Positions 25,739-34,455 are shown, counted from the stretch's first letter. The stretch is DNA of 64,000 bases from Actinomadura syzygii (GCF_008085905.1 NZ_VSFF01000016.1:240714-304713), one strand, 5' to 3'. Made by a program: numbers and translations. The notes: generated by a model from the letters alone, not told the origin.

Positions 25739-26725
25739 ATGACCCGATCTCCTCTCTGGCGCGGTGCCGCGGCGTTAGCCGTCCTGTTCGGCCCGCACGC
25801 GGCCACCGCCCTGTACGCCGCCGCGGAACTGGCCGGAGCCGACCTCGCCGGGCCCGGCCTTGCGGCCTCGGTCAACGTCTCGGCGCTCAGCCTCACCGCC
25901 ACCGGGATCTGGCTGCTGGTTCGCGCTCGCCACCCGGTAAACGATCGTGTGGCCTGGCCTGCGATTGGGGGCGCGGCCGCGCTCGCCGTCGCCGGGGCCG
26001 TGCTGCTGCCGCTGACCGGCCAGGCCACCGACACCGTCGCGACGGTGCTGCTGGCCGCGGCGGGTGCGTGGCTGTGCGCCGGACTCGCCGCCGACGCCGG
26101 AGCGCCGCTGTGGCGTGGCCGCCTGGCCGGTGAGATCGCCCGGCGCTGGGACACCGACGCGGTCGCGGCCTGCGCCGTCGTGCTGGCCGGGCACACGGTG
26201 GCGATGTTGTTGGACGACTGGGTCACCCGACTGGGCCCGGCCGTGACCGACCAAGCCCAGCAGGCCGACCCGACCGGCCTGCACAACCCGGTCCTGTTCG
26301 CCGCCCAAGCCCTGGCCGCCGGGGTGCGGGAAGAGATCCCGCTGCTCGCGCTGCCCGCCGCACTGATGATGGCCGCACGCCGCCCGGCCTGGCAGATCCT
26401 CGCCGTAGTGTGCGTCCTGCGAGTGATCCCACACGCCTACCTCGGCACCCCGGCCCTCACCTCCGCGGTGTTCGCCGCGACGGCCTGGTGGACGTATAGG
26501 GCCACCCGCCGCATCGGCCCGGTCATCATCGGCCACACCCTGTTCAACGCCATCGCCCTGTTCGGCGGCCCAGCAGGAAACGCCGCACTGCTCGCTACAC
26601 CCGCGATCGCCGGACTGTTCCTGGCAGACGCCCCCAACGCCACCCCCACATGGCTCCGCAAGCGACTCCGGCGCAAGTCCTCCCGCAGTGATCGTCCCGT
26701 CAAGGTGAAAGGGCCCGCGCTATGA
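25739..26725 (+). CDS. CPBP-family intramembrane glutamic endopeptidase
   Basis: The 328-residue protein has about eight hydrophobic helices. The CPBP signature is present in order: AAGVREEIPLLALP (Glu-Glu pair, catalytic), HAYLGTPALTSAVFAAT (His) and VIIGHTLFNAIALFG (H-x-x-x-N). Such proteases (Rce1-like) process peptides or proteins in membranes, in bacteria often bacteriocin immunity, precursor maturation or signalling. Its TGA overlaps the following ATG (ATGA at 26722-26725). It is the only membrane protein of the operon core. Confidence 0.85.
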   Translation: MTRSPLWRGAAALAVLFGPHAATALYAAAELAGADLAGPGLAASVNVSALSLTATGIWLLVRARHPVNDRVAWPAIGGAAALAVAGAVLLPLTGQATDTVATVLLAAAGAWLCAGLAADAGAPLWRGRLAGEIARRWDTDAVAACAVVLAGHTVAMLLDDWVTRLGPAVTDQAQQADPTGLHNPVLFAAQALAAGVREEIPLLALPAALMMAARRPAWQILAVVCVLRVIPHAYLGTPALTSAVFAATAWWTYRATRRIGPVIIGHTLFNAIALFGGPAGNAALLATPAIAGLFLADAPNATPTWLRKRLRRKSSRSDRPVKVKGPAL

Positions 26726-27471
26726 CCCACACCGGTCCGCTCCCCCAGCCCGGCCCGGACGCCCGGCCACCGTGCGACCGGCCCGTCCCGCCGTTGGGCA
26801 CCACGGCCCTGGACGACCAGCAGGCGCGGCGCCTGCTGGCCCCGGCCATGGACGATCCCTCGCAAGTGTGGGCCTACGCCTGCGCCGCGCCCGAGCCCGG
26901 AGCCGAGCCCGTCGACGAGATCCTGCTCACCGAACTCGGCGGTGACGACGAACTCGGCAGTGACCAAAAACTCGGTGTGGTGTGGGTTCGCTCCCCCGAC
27001 TCCTTCACCGGCGCCGCCGGGCACCTGCTCGGCGGAACCGGACGCGACGACACGATGCTGCTGCGGCGCTGGGAGGACCTGGTGTTCAAGCTGGCCGACC
27101 TTGTCGACTCCCACGCCCGCCGCATCCAATCCCCCACCGACTGGCCCGCCCGGTTCACCGAGATGCAGGCCGCCTTCCTGCGGTGGACGGCCTGCTACGG
27201 CGTGACCGCCGCCCTGCACAGCTCCGCAAGAGACGACATCCGCGACACCCTCCGCGCCCACCCAGACGGCGGACTCCCCCACGACCTGGGCGACCTGACC
27301 GCCGACGGCGCCGCCCAAATCGCCGACGACTACGAGCACGGGCCCGCCGCAGTGATTCCGCCCGGCTGGACCGTGGAGGGATGGGACCACACCCGGCCCC
27401 GCACCCACCCCATCCTTTCCAGCCTCCGCCCCGACCTGCCCCACCCGCCGCGCGGGGGAGCCGCTCGATGA
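26722..27471 (+). CDS. Hypothetical protein, 249 aa
   Basis: No family recognised. The N-terminal 30 residues are Pro-rich. The body is mixed (WRVRSPDSFTGAAGHLL-like VVWVRSPDSFTG, MLLRRWEDLVFKLADLVDSH, FTEMQAAFLRWTACYG), with predicted helices and many acidic residues, and no signal peptide or membrane segment. It is coupled on both sides by 4-bp overlaps, upstream to the CPBP protease and downstream to the 490-residue protein. It is likely a cytoplasmic partner of that larger protein. Confidence 0.75.
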   Translation: MTHTGPLPQPGPDARPPCDRPVPPLGTTALDDQQARRLLAPAMDDPSQVWAYACAAPEPGAEPVDEILLTELGGDDELGSDQKLGVVWVRSPDSFTGAAGHLLGGTGRDDTMLLRRWEDLVFKLADLVDSHARRIQSPTDWPARFTEMQAAFLRWTACYGVTAALHSSARDDIRDTLRAHPDGGLPHDLGDLTADGAAQIADDYEHGPAAVIPPGWTVEGWDHTRPRTHPILSSLRPDLPHPPRGGAAR

Positions 27472-28940
27472 CTCCACACGACCCTTTCCGCTTCGACCCG
27501 TTCGCAGTCACCGATCCCCCCTCGCAGATCGATCGCCTATACCGCATGCGCGACGCCGCCCACCACTACGTGCAGTTTTGGGGCGACATGCTGTATGCGC
27601 AGGAGCAGGGGCACACGGGACGGCTCACCGCACCACCGCACATCACCGCCCTGCCCGCCGATCAGCAGACCCAGGCGCTGGTGGTCGATGAAGCCGCCCG
27701 CCTCGCCGACGCGCACCTGTACGCTCTGGACGAGGCGGCCACCACCGCCGCCCTCACCCTCGGCACCGACATGCTCACCCACGCCCACGCCCACGCTGCC
27801 GCCGACACCTCCACCGCGCCCACCGACAGGGCCGCACCGAGCAGCCGGGCGTGGGCCTGGGCGGCCAAGCCGCCCGTCCAGGCCGGGCTCCTACGGTGGG
27901 CCAGCGAGGTCGGTTACGACCGCAAGGGAGTGCCGCTGATCGCCTGCCACTGGGGCCCTGCTCCCGATGGGACGTGGCTGTACTGGTGGTGCGACCAGCG
28001 CATCGCCATCCCCTCCACATCGGCCTCTTCCGCCCGCCATCACGAGGGGCTCCTGCGAAGGCTAGGGCCGCTGGGCTTCAGCAAGATCGCCACGATCCTC
28101 GCCCCCCACCCAGACGCCGTCCCGCCCGTCGCCCTGCCCGACGTCGCGCCCGCGGATGACCTCGACCCCGAACTTCTGGCGTTAACGGCAACAGTCCTGG
28201 CCTCGTGGGCACTGCTGACCGCCCCCGGCGCCGCTCACCTGTTCACCCGCGAACCGGACGAGAGCGAGACCGGTTGCGGCCCCGACCAGAGCAAGACCGT
28301 CCGCACCCCCCTCAACAAGCTCAAGCCGCGTCCCGCGACCCTCGCCACCGGCCCCATCGACACACACCTCATCCAGCACCTGTCCACCACTCCCCCAGCG
28401 GCACTCGTCCGCAAAAGAACGCCCTCGCCCCAAGAGCAGGCCGCCTGGAAACAAACCGACGAAGACCACTCCGCCAAGGACCAGGCTGCCAAGGAGCGAA
28501 CCCGCGCCATGCTGAGCGCCCTGGACGCCCTAGCCAACCAGGCCCAGCACACGATGAAGATCCTGGCCGACGGCGCTGCCAGCGACGCGCCCCTGAGCGG
28601 GCTCGCCGAGGCGCTGGAGTCGCTGACGGACACGATCGATCTGCTCCTACCGACAGTTTCGGCGGTGAACAACCGTGCGGCGCACCTCCATCGGGAACTG
28701 ATCGACCAGGGCGGCGAAGAGGCAGCAAAGCACGTGGACTCGGGACTGGTGAGCCTCGGCATCGGACGCGACTCGCTAGAGGCCGTCCATCACCTACTCG
28801 CGCTCGGGCGCCGCGAACTGGTCCTCGCCCTCGACTGTGAGGACAAGGAGCGAACACCACATCCCGGCCCGGTGACTCTGGCCACCGAGGCACTTGACAC
28901 CGCCTGGACCGAACGGTTGAACGGAGAGGGACGATCGTGA
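27468..28940 (+). CDS. Hypothetical protein, 490 aa, Asp/Glu-rich with helical C-terminus
   Basis: No family recognised. The N-terminus (MTPHDPFRFDPFAVTDPPSQ) leads to a helical segment (AHHYVQFWGDMLYAQEQGH), then His-rich THAHAHAAAD, a compact region around CHWGPAPDGTWLYWWCDQRI and GPLGFSKIATILAPHPDAV, and a C-terminal coiled-coil-like half (residues about 320-470, ending LLALGRRELVLALDCEDKE). ATG 27468 overlaps the previous stop. The tryptophan-rich CHWGP segment with two cysteines could bind a metal or ligand; this is speculation. The gene closes the main operon except for a small frame overlapping its stop. Confidence 0.75.
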   Translation: MTPHDPFRFDPFAVTDPPSQIDRLYRMRDAAHHYVQFWGDMLYAQEQGHTGRLTAPPHITALPADQQTQALVVDEAARLADAHLYALDEAATTAALTLGTDMLTHAHAHAAADTSTAPTDRAAPSSRAWAWAAKPPVQAGLLRWASEVGYDRKGVPLIACHWGPAPDGTWLYWWCDQRIAIPSTSASSARHHEGLLRRLGPLGFSKIATILAPHPDAVPPVALPDVAPADDLDPELLALTATVLASWALLTAPGAAHLFTREPDESETGCGPDQSKTVRTPLNKLKPRPATLATGPIDTHLIQHLSTTPPAALVRKRTPSPQEQAAWKQTDEDHSAKDQAAKERTRAMLSALDALANQAQHTMKILADGAASDAPLSGLAEALESLTDTIDLLLPTVSAVNNRAAHLHRELIDQGGEEAAKHVDSGLVSLGIGRDSLEAVHHLLALGRRELVLALDCEDKERTPHPGPVTLATEALDTAWTERLNGEGRS

Positions 28941-29107
28941 CCTGTGAGCAGGCATCGCAAGGTCACCCGTGCGTGCGCAGCGGCGGGTCGCGGGCGGCCC
29001 CGTCCCGTTCAGAGCGGTTCCGGTGGATCGCCGGAGGAAGACGCGCTCGAATAGCCCTCGTGACCGCTTGCGCCGCGGTTTGGTTGGCGGCTAGGCCCCA
29101 GGGTTAG
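28937..29107 (+). CDS. Candidate small membrane protein, 56 aa, at operon end
   Basis: A GTG overlaps the stop of the 490-residue gene (GTGA at 28937-28940), as in most preceding gene pairs. The product begins VTCEQASQGHPCV, has a basic middle (RSERFRWIAGGRRARI) and a hydrophobic tail (ALVTACAAVWLAARPQG), which would fit a short membrane anchor. It ends at 29107 and overlaps the 3' end of the convergent small gene at 29091 by 17 bases. It is supported only by spacing and sequence character. Confidence 0.4.
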   Translation: MTCEQASQGHPCVRSGGSRAAPSRSERFRWIAGGRRARIALVTACAAVWLAARPQG

Positions 29108-29531
29108 CCGTATCCCCGATGTGGAGGTCGCGGCCTGCCACGTAGGTGCCTGATTGATGGAGGTCATTGGCAGCCACGGCACCAGAATCGGTGATCTGGA
29201 GTTGGCGGATTTCGGCTTGGTCGACCTGTTCGAGGAGTTGTTCCAGGTGGGCGGCGAAGTCGGGGTCGGATGCGAGGAGTTCGGCGAGAGCGTTTTGCAG
29301 GGCGGTCCGTCGACCTTCGCTGTCGGGTTGGGCCTCGGCACCGTCAAGAACGGCTTCTTCGTAAGGAGCGCCGGTCACCCGGCTACGGATCGCCCGATAG
29401 AGCTCAACGATGTGCTGGGAGGCGCTGTCTGAGGCGGCTTCGCCGAGGCGGGCCAGACCTCCACCGGCCATCTGGCCGAGGTAGGGGACAAGCGCACCGA
29501 CCGCGGCGGCGGCAAGGGTGACTGGTTCCAT
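29091..29531 (-). CDS. Bell-like cell-death effector candidate with C-terminal amyloid-type motif
   Basis: The 146-residue protein starts with a hydrophobic helix (VTLAAAAVGALVPYLGQMAG), followed by amphipathic helices to about residue 108. This is the size and layout of the bacterial Bell domain (the analogue of fungal HeLo pore-forming domains). The last 40 residues contain the motif DLHQSGTYVAGRDLHIG. An almost identical motif (DFHQDGQFVAGRDTHIG) lies at the N-terminus of the NLR encoded 12 bp upstream. GAGGAAG precedes the ATG. By analogy, activated NLR would template amyloid folding of this protein and trigger membrane damage. The motif match is seen directly; the function is inferred. 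Confidence 0.72.
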   Translation of the reverse strand: MEPVTLAAAAVGALVPYLGQMAGGGLARLGEAASDSASQHIVELYRAIRSRVTGAPYEEAVLDGAEAQPDSEGRRTALQNALAELLASDPDFAAHLEQLLEQVDQAEIRQLQITDSGAVAANDLHQSGTYVAGRDLHIGDTANPGA

Positions 29532-29543
29532 GATGCTTCCTCA

Positions 29544-32027
29544 TCAGGGTCGGTTGAGGCCGAGGCGGGTGAATATCGCTTCGGCTGCGGCGGCGTGGCC
29601 CGTGGCCGGATCGATCTCGGCGAGGCCGAGCAGCGCGAGCGCCTCACCGTACGGGTCGGCGGCCCGGCGCAGGAAGGCCAACGCGTCCTCATAGGAGCGT
29701 GCCGCCGCCCGGTCGTCTCCGCAGCGGCGTTCTAGATCGGCGCGTTCCCGAAGCGCGTTTCCCTGGCCTAGGAGGCTGCCGACAACCTCGAAATGACCGA
29801 TCGCTTCCTCCAGCAACGCGGGATCGCGCTGGACATGCCCCTGCCACAGCAGGGAGGTGCCGAGGCCGTCCTCTTCAGGAACGTCCATGGCGGCAAAGAT
29901 GCGCTGCGCCTCCTGCAAAGCCTCAACGTCCTGGCCCGCCGCACCCAGATGCGCCAGCGCCCAGCCCTGGCCGTAGAGATCGCCGATCTCGGTGAACAGC
30001 GCCAAGGCTTGCCTATTGTGCTCGATCGCCTCACTGATCCGGCCGTACTGGCGCAGAATCCGACCCAGATGGTTATGAGCCCATGCCTGGCCTTGCCGGT
30101 GTTCGATGCGCTGGAAGATGCGCAACGCCTCACGATGATGGTGCTCGGCGTCCTCATAGCGCCATTGCGCGCCTCGCACTGAGCACAGGTTGTTGTGCGT
30201 CCAGGCTTGGGCCGCTTGGTCTCCCACGTCGTGGAGCAGGCTGATCGCGCGGGTGAGGGTGGCGTCCGCACCGTCCAGGTCACGGCGCCAGAATTGGACG
30301 TGCCCCAACGTGCGCAGGACCAGGCCCTCGCCATGGGGGTCGGCAACTGCACGGAAGATCTCGGCCGCCTGGTTCAGGCAGCGCTCAGCCTCGTCGTAGC
30401 GGTGGGTCTCGCGGTACAGCGTGCCCAGGTGCGACAGCACATCGGCACACTGCACCTCCGCAGCGGAGACAGGTCGCAGCAGAGCCAGTGCCGCCACGCT
30501 CTCCTCGATCGCTTCGGTCAGCCGCCGATTCTGGCGCAGCGGCCACGAGCGCATGTGCCGCGCAACGCCAAGTGCCACGGGGTCGGCGAGGTTGGACGCC
30601 GACTCGATCGCCAGTTCCGCGCCTTCCAGCCAATCCGACCAGTCCCCCCGGATTTCGAAGTAACCCGCCAGGTGGGAGACGACACGCCAGGGAACATCGT
30701 CACGCCCGGTGGCGGCGGCCTGCCGTGCAAGGGCCATCAAGACCCGGTGCTCGGTGTCGAGTTCGCGCAGCGCCACCTCGTATGCGGCATCGTCGGCCGT
30801 ACGCCGACCATCGACACCGATATTGCGGCCCCAGTGAGTGACAGTGTCAACAGCCCAGGCCAAGGCGCGGTCTAGAGCCGCCTCCTGTTCAACGTTGCTC
30901 TCCTCAGCCTCGGCTCTTTCCTGCGCGAAGACCTTGACCAGATCGTGGAAACGGCCACGGTCCTGGTCAACTGGTTCGATCAGGTGAGTGTTGAGCAGTT
31001 CAGCGAGTGTGTCCTCCCCTGCCGCGGTGCCGTCGACGGCCACCGCCAATGCGGTCCCGAAGTCCGGAACCGCGATCAGGCTCAACAGCCGGAAGTGCCG
31101 GGCAGCTTGCGGGCTGAGTTCCTGATGGCTGATCGAGAAACTCGTCCGCAGGTCCAGGTGGTCGGTCTTGAGCAGATCCAGCCGTTTCGCAGCGAGACGA
31201 TCAGCGAATCTACTCAATGGCAGCCGCTTGTTCGCCGGCTTGGTGAGCTGAGCCCCGGCCATGTGCAGGGCCAACGGCAGCCCTCCGCATAGTTGGACGA
31301 TCCTGCCCGCCGCGTCCGGCTCCGCGGCGACACGATCCGCGCCGATGCGCGTCTCCAACAAGGCGCGGGCCTCGTCATCGGGCATGCTCCCCAGATCCAT
31401 CTCCCGAATACCCTCCAACTCGGAGAAGCTTCGCCGGGATGTCATGAGTACCCCGCAGTCGGGACGGTTAGGCAACAACTCCATGACCTGCCTGACCGAC
31501 GTCACACTGTCGAGCAGAAGCAACGTCGGTTTGCGCAGCTCAGCGTGGAAGACTTCGATGCGGCCAGGGAGGCTTTCAGGAATCCGGTTCTCGGGAAGGC
31601 CGAGTTGCAGCAGCAGCCGAAACAGGGCCTCCGAAGCATCCAGCTCCGGCAGGCCCGCTTGACTCAACTCCAAGAACAGCTGCCCACCGGGATAGCCTGA
31701 GGCTACGTCCTGCGCCACCTGAATCGCCAGCGAGGTCTTCCCGCACCCCGGCCCGTTGAGCACGTTCACCAATGGAAACGGGTTGCGCTGGTAATCCAGT
31801 AGGTCGCGCAGATTCTCGCGTTGCCTGGTCCGACCAATGAACGTCGTCAGCCCGCGGCGTAACCCAGTGGCCGGGCCTCTGGACCGCGGACCGTCACCCT
31901 GATGGTAGTGAATGCTCATCGTGCCGATGTGAGTATCACGGCCCGCGACGAACTGCCCGTCCTGGTGAAAGTCGCGGCCCGCTGACGCACCGGAACCGGA
32001 CTCGTTCGGATCTACCGGGTTCGCCAT
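29544..32027 (-). CDS. NLR-type STAND ATPase: amyloid-type motif, NB-ARC, TPR sensor
   Basis: The 827-residue protein has a short Gly/Asp-rich N-terminus with DFHQDGQFVAGRDTHIG (residues about 18-34). The NB-ARC ATPase follows (P-loop NGPGCGKTSLAI, Walker B KPTLLLLDSV, LMTSRR, and CGGLPLALHMAGAQL), then a winged-helix segment and tetratricopeptide repeats from about residue 480 to the end (for example AWTHNNLCSVRGAQWRYEDA, GQAWAHNHLGRILRQYGRIS). The TPR part probably senses a ligand and the N-terminal motif passes the signal to the small partner gene 12 bp downstream. Bacterial relatives act in phage defence or programmed death. ATG 32027; divergent from the glycosyltransferase gene by 93 bp. 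Confidence 0.88.
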   Translation of the reverse strand: MANPVDPNESGSGASAGRDFHQDGQFVAGRDTHIGTMSIHYHQGDGPRSRGPATGLRRGLTTFIGRTRQRENLRDLLDYQRNPFPLVNVLNGPGCGKTSLAIQVAQDVASGYPGGQLFLELSQAGLPELDASEALFRLLLQLGLPENRIPESLPGRIEVFHAELRKPTLLLLDSVTSVRQVMELLPNRPDCGVLMTSRRSFSELEGIREMDLGSMPDDEARALLETRIGADRVAAEPDAAGRIVQLCGGLPLALHMAGAQLTKPANKRLPLSRFADRLAAKRLDLLKTDHLDLRTSFSISHQELSPQAARHFRLLSLIAVPDFGTALAVAVDGTAAGEDTLAELLNTHLIEPVDQDRGRFHDLVKVFAQERAEAEESNVEQEAALDRALAWAVDTVTHWGRNIGVDGRRTADDAAYEVALRELDTEHRVLMALARQAAATGRDDVPWRVVSHLAGYFEIRGDWSDWLEGAELAIESASNLADPVALGVARHMRSWPLRQNRRLTEAIEESVAALALLRPVSAAEVQCADVLSHLGTLYRETHRYDEAERCLNQAAEIFRAVADPHGEGLVLRTLGHVQFWRRDLDGADATLTRAISLLHDVGDQAAQAWTHNNLCSVRGAQWRYEDAEHHHREALRIFQRIEHRQGQAWAHNHLGRILRQYGRISEAIEHNRQALALFTEIGDLYGQGWALAHLGAAGQDVEALQEAQRIFAAMDVPEEDGLGTSLLWQGHVQRDPALLEEAIGHFEVVGSLLGQGNALRERADLERRCGDDRAAARSYEDALAFLRRAADPYGEALALLGLAEIDPATGHAAAAEAIFTRLGLNRP

Positions 32028-32108
32028 GGCACGAGTCTCGGCGATCGCCTCACGCCTTGTCTACGCGATCCGCTCGGGACGGCCGCGCCTCCTGAGTCCA
32101 GGGTGGGC

Positions 32109-32121
32109 GATACTGCCTGCA
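32109..32121 (+). promoter_or_regulatory. Probable -10 box of a leaderless glycosyltransferase transcript
   Basis: GATACT (32109-32114) lies 6 bases before the ATG at 32121. This spacing puts the transcription start at or next to the start codon, typical of leaderless actinomycete messages. No -35 match is obvious. Confidence 0.4.
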
Positions 32122-33354
32122 TGCCCGATTTCCCGCTCAGCATCGCCCAGGTATCGGAGCATGCCAGCCCGCTCGCCGAGGACATCGGCAGCACCGACGC
32201 GGGGGGCCAGAACATCTACGTCCGTGAACTCTCCCTGACGTTGGCCGCCAAGGGCCACCACGTCACGGTGTTCACCCGGCGCACCTCCGCGCATCAACCC
32301 GCACGCGTTCGCATGGCTCCCGGTGTCCAGGTGATCCATGTCCCCGCCGGCCCGGCTCGGCAACTCCCCAAGGAAGACCTGGCACCGCTGATGGGCGACT
32401 TCGGTGATCAACTCGCCCTGCATTGGCAGGAAGAACCACCCGACCTGGTTCACGCGCACTACTGGATGAGCGGCATCGCAGCTCTCGCCGGAACACGCCG
32501 CACCGCGATCCCCGTCGTCACCACATTCCATGCCCTGGGACTGGAACGGATCGCCCACCATCCCGCCCCCCACAAGAACGATCAACGAGAGAGAGAGAGA
32601 GAGAGAGAGAGTCGGATCCGAACGCACCGTTGGTCAGGTCACCGACGCCGTCGTCGCCCTCACCTCCGAAGAGGTCGCCTACCTCACCGGCCCGAACGGC
32701 ATCCCGCACAGCAAGATCACGACAGTTCCGGTGGGAGTGAACCTAGACCACTTCACACCCCAAGGTGACGCCTTCTCCCGTAATGACCGCCTCCGCGTGG
32801 TGACCATCGGACGCCTGGTCCCGCGCAAAGGCGTGAACACGGTCATCGAAGGCTTCGCGGAAATTGCCGAAGCATTCAATGCCGAACTGCTCATCGCGGG
32901 TGGCCCCGCCCGAGACGCCCTGTCCGCCGACCCCACCGTGCGGCACCTGCGTGACCTCGCCCGACACCACGAAGTCGCCAACAGAATCGAATTCCTCGGA
33001 CGCATACCCCACCAACGCGTCCCGGGGCTCCTACGCTCCGCCGATATCTTCGTCTGTGCGCCACACTACGAACCCTTCGGCACCGCCGCGCTCGAAGCCG
33101 CAGCCTGTGGTATCCCTGTCATCGCAACCGCGGTCGGCGGCCTCCAACAGCATGTTCAACACGGGCGAACGGGAATACTCACCCCACCGGCCGACCCCGA
33201 TGCCCTCGCCTCCGCCCTGAGCACCCTCCTCAGCAACTCCCGCACACGCAGCAACATGGGAACAGCCGGGGCCACCAACGCCCACCGCTACTCCTGGCCC
33301 GCCGTCACCGACCAGATCCTCACCGCCTACCGGTCCCTACTTGAACCTCAATAG
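32121..33354 (+). pseudogene. Family 4 glycosyltransferase interrupted by a (GA)12 frameshift (phase-OFF state)
   Basis: The N-terminal part (IAQVSEHASPLAEDIGSTDA then GGQNIYVREL, and FHALGLERIAHHP) and the C-terminal part (LRVVTIGRLVPRKGVNTVIE and HYEPFGTAALEAAACGIPVI, the E-x7-E motif) together form one GT4 enzyme of sucrose-phosphate-synthase/MshA-like type. They are in different frames (phase 0 before, phase 1 after) and the switch lies exactly in a run of 12 GA dinucleotides at 32587-32610. Adding one GA (or losing two) joins the halves into one frame of about 410 residues; as given, translation ends at 32768. Such repeats change length by slippage, so this looks like a phase-variable gene caught OFF, not ordinary decay. 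Confidence 0.8.
32587..32610 (+). repeat. (GA)12 dinucleotide tract inside the glycosyltransferase gene
   Basis: Twelve uninterrupted GA units followed by one extra G. The reading is Arg-Glu repeats in either useful frame. Lengths of 10, 13 or 16 units would restore the full-length frame. Confidence 0.95.
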
Positions 33355-33752
33355 GGTGCTGCTTCCACGTGCCAGGCAGGTCCAGCACGACCGCAGGTGA
33401 GGGCAATGAAGTAGCCATGGCCACCGTAGGTCGTGTAGGTGACACACTCTCGCTCGAACGAAGGAAATCTCTTTCCCTCGAGTGAGTTCCTCATTTGACA
33501 CCAACGCCTGCCGATGGTGGATGCGGCAATAGAAGCCTTCCGCGCCGGCTGGTCATGCACGCTCCGGTGTGCTCTTCTGGATGGCCCCTCGGGGCATATC
33601 AAGTGGGCCTCGAGCGAAATGCCGTCAGAGAGCAGGTAGCGTGCCTGTCCGGCGACGAGCCCGGCGGAGGTATGCATGCCGAGTGCATCATGGAGACTCT
33701 TCAGGAAGTCGGATTCCAGCTCGTCATCGACATCAAGGCTCTGGATGAACAA
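33348..33752 (-). CDS. Hypothetical protein, 134 aa, weak support
   Basis: The frame starts at a TTG and has lower GC than its neighbours. The last 40 residues (ECVTYTTYGGHGYFIALTCG) look like a structured protein end. The middle is Arg/Ser-rich and may be out of frame or degraded. It is convergent with the glycosyltransferase gene and overlaps its stop by 7 bases. No family recognised. It could be an old remnant. Confidence 0.35.
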   Translation of the reverse strand: MFIQSLDVDDELESDFLKSLHDALGMHTSAGLVAGQARYLLSDGISLEAHLICPEGPSRRAHRSVHDQPARKASIAASTIGRRWCQMRNSLEGKRFPSFERECVTYTTYGGHGYFIALTCGRAGPAWHVEAAPY

Positions 33753-34003
33753 TGCACCAGTTTCTCAACGCGATATTGCGCGCTACCGCGGCGCCCTTCA
33801 ACGTGAGATGTGGGTGCCGACAAACTCGTGGGTCTGACAGGCGTGTGGAGTCCTGCACAAAGGGTGGAGGGTGTCGTGGCTCTGGAGTTCATCGGTGGGG
33901 GTGGTTGTGACCGCGAGAAAAGCAGCGGCGTCGGGCCAAGCGGCTGGCGCAGCGGGCCGAGCGGTTCGAGCGGTTCGAGCGGTTCGAGCGGCATGCGGCG
34001 CTG

Positions 34004-34390
34004 GTGAACCGGCGTGCCGGTGATCGGCGGTTCGTGCAGCAGGCGACCGATGCGCAGGGGCGGGGCACGGTGATGCCCGGCCAGGGGCCGCAGGTCGCTG
34101 ATGCGCTCCGGCAGCAGGAGGAGTTGTTCCGCGCCAAGTTCGGCCGCCAGATGGGGCCGGGGGATCCGGTGTTCTTCGACCCCGACGCCGACGAGCCGGT
34201 CCCACTCGACGAGGGCACGATGCTGGCCGAGATCCGCCGGGCGGCCGAGCGGATGCCCGACCCGCGGATGCGGGCGTACCTGCTGGCGTTCGCCGAGTGC
34301 GGCTACATGGTGACCGAGGCCAACCAGCACACCTTCTCCGCGCACCAGATCGAGGCGTTCACCGGCGCGGTCGAGCGGCACGCGCGCTGA
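34004..34390 (+). CDS. Hypothetical protein, 128 aa, preceded by an untranslated-looking basic coiled-coil module
   Basis: From the GTG at 34004 the protein reads FVQQATDAQGRGTVMPGQGP, RAKFGRQMGPGDPVFFDPDA and YLLAFAECGYMVTEANQHTF, a compact unknown domain. The same frame is open upstream to a TGA at about 33909 and encodes KQRRRAKRLAQRAERFERFE, FERHAALV. A highly similar module starts a small gene at 55.1 kb behind a GTG. Here no start codon exists in that frame, so either the N-terminus was lost by a frameshift (a start in the other frame at 33876, MALEFIGG-like) or translation begins at 34004. No family recognised. Confidence 0.5.
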   Translation: MNRRAGDRRFVQQATDAQGRGTVMPGQGPQVADALRQQEELFRAKFGRQMGPGDPVFFDPDADEPVPLDEGTMLAEIRRAAERMPDPRMRAYLLAFAECGYMVTEANQHTFSAHQIEAFTGAVERHAR

Positions 34391-34455
34391 CCCGGCCTGA
34401 CCGACCCCGGCCTGACCGACCCCGGCCTGGCCGAGCCGCCTCACCTGTTTCGCGC

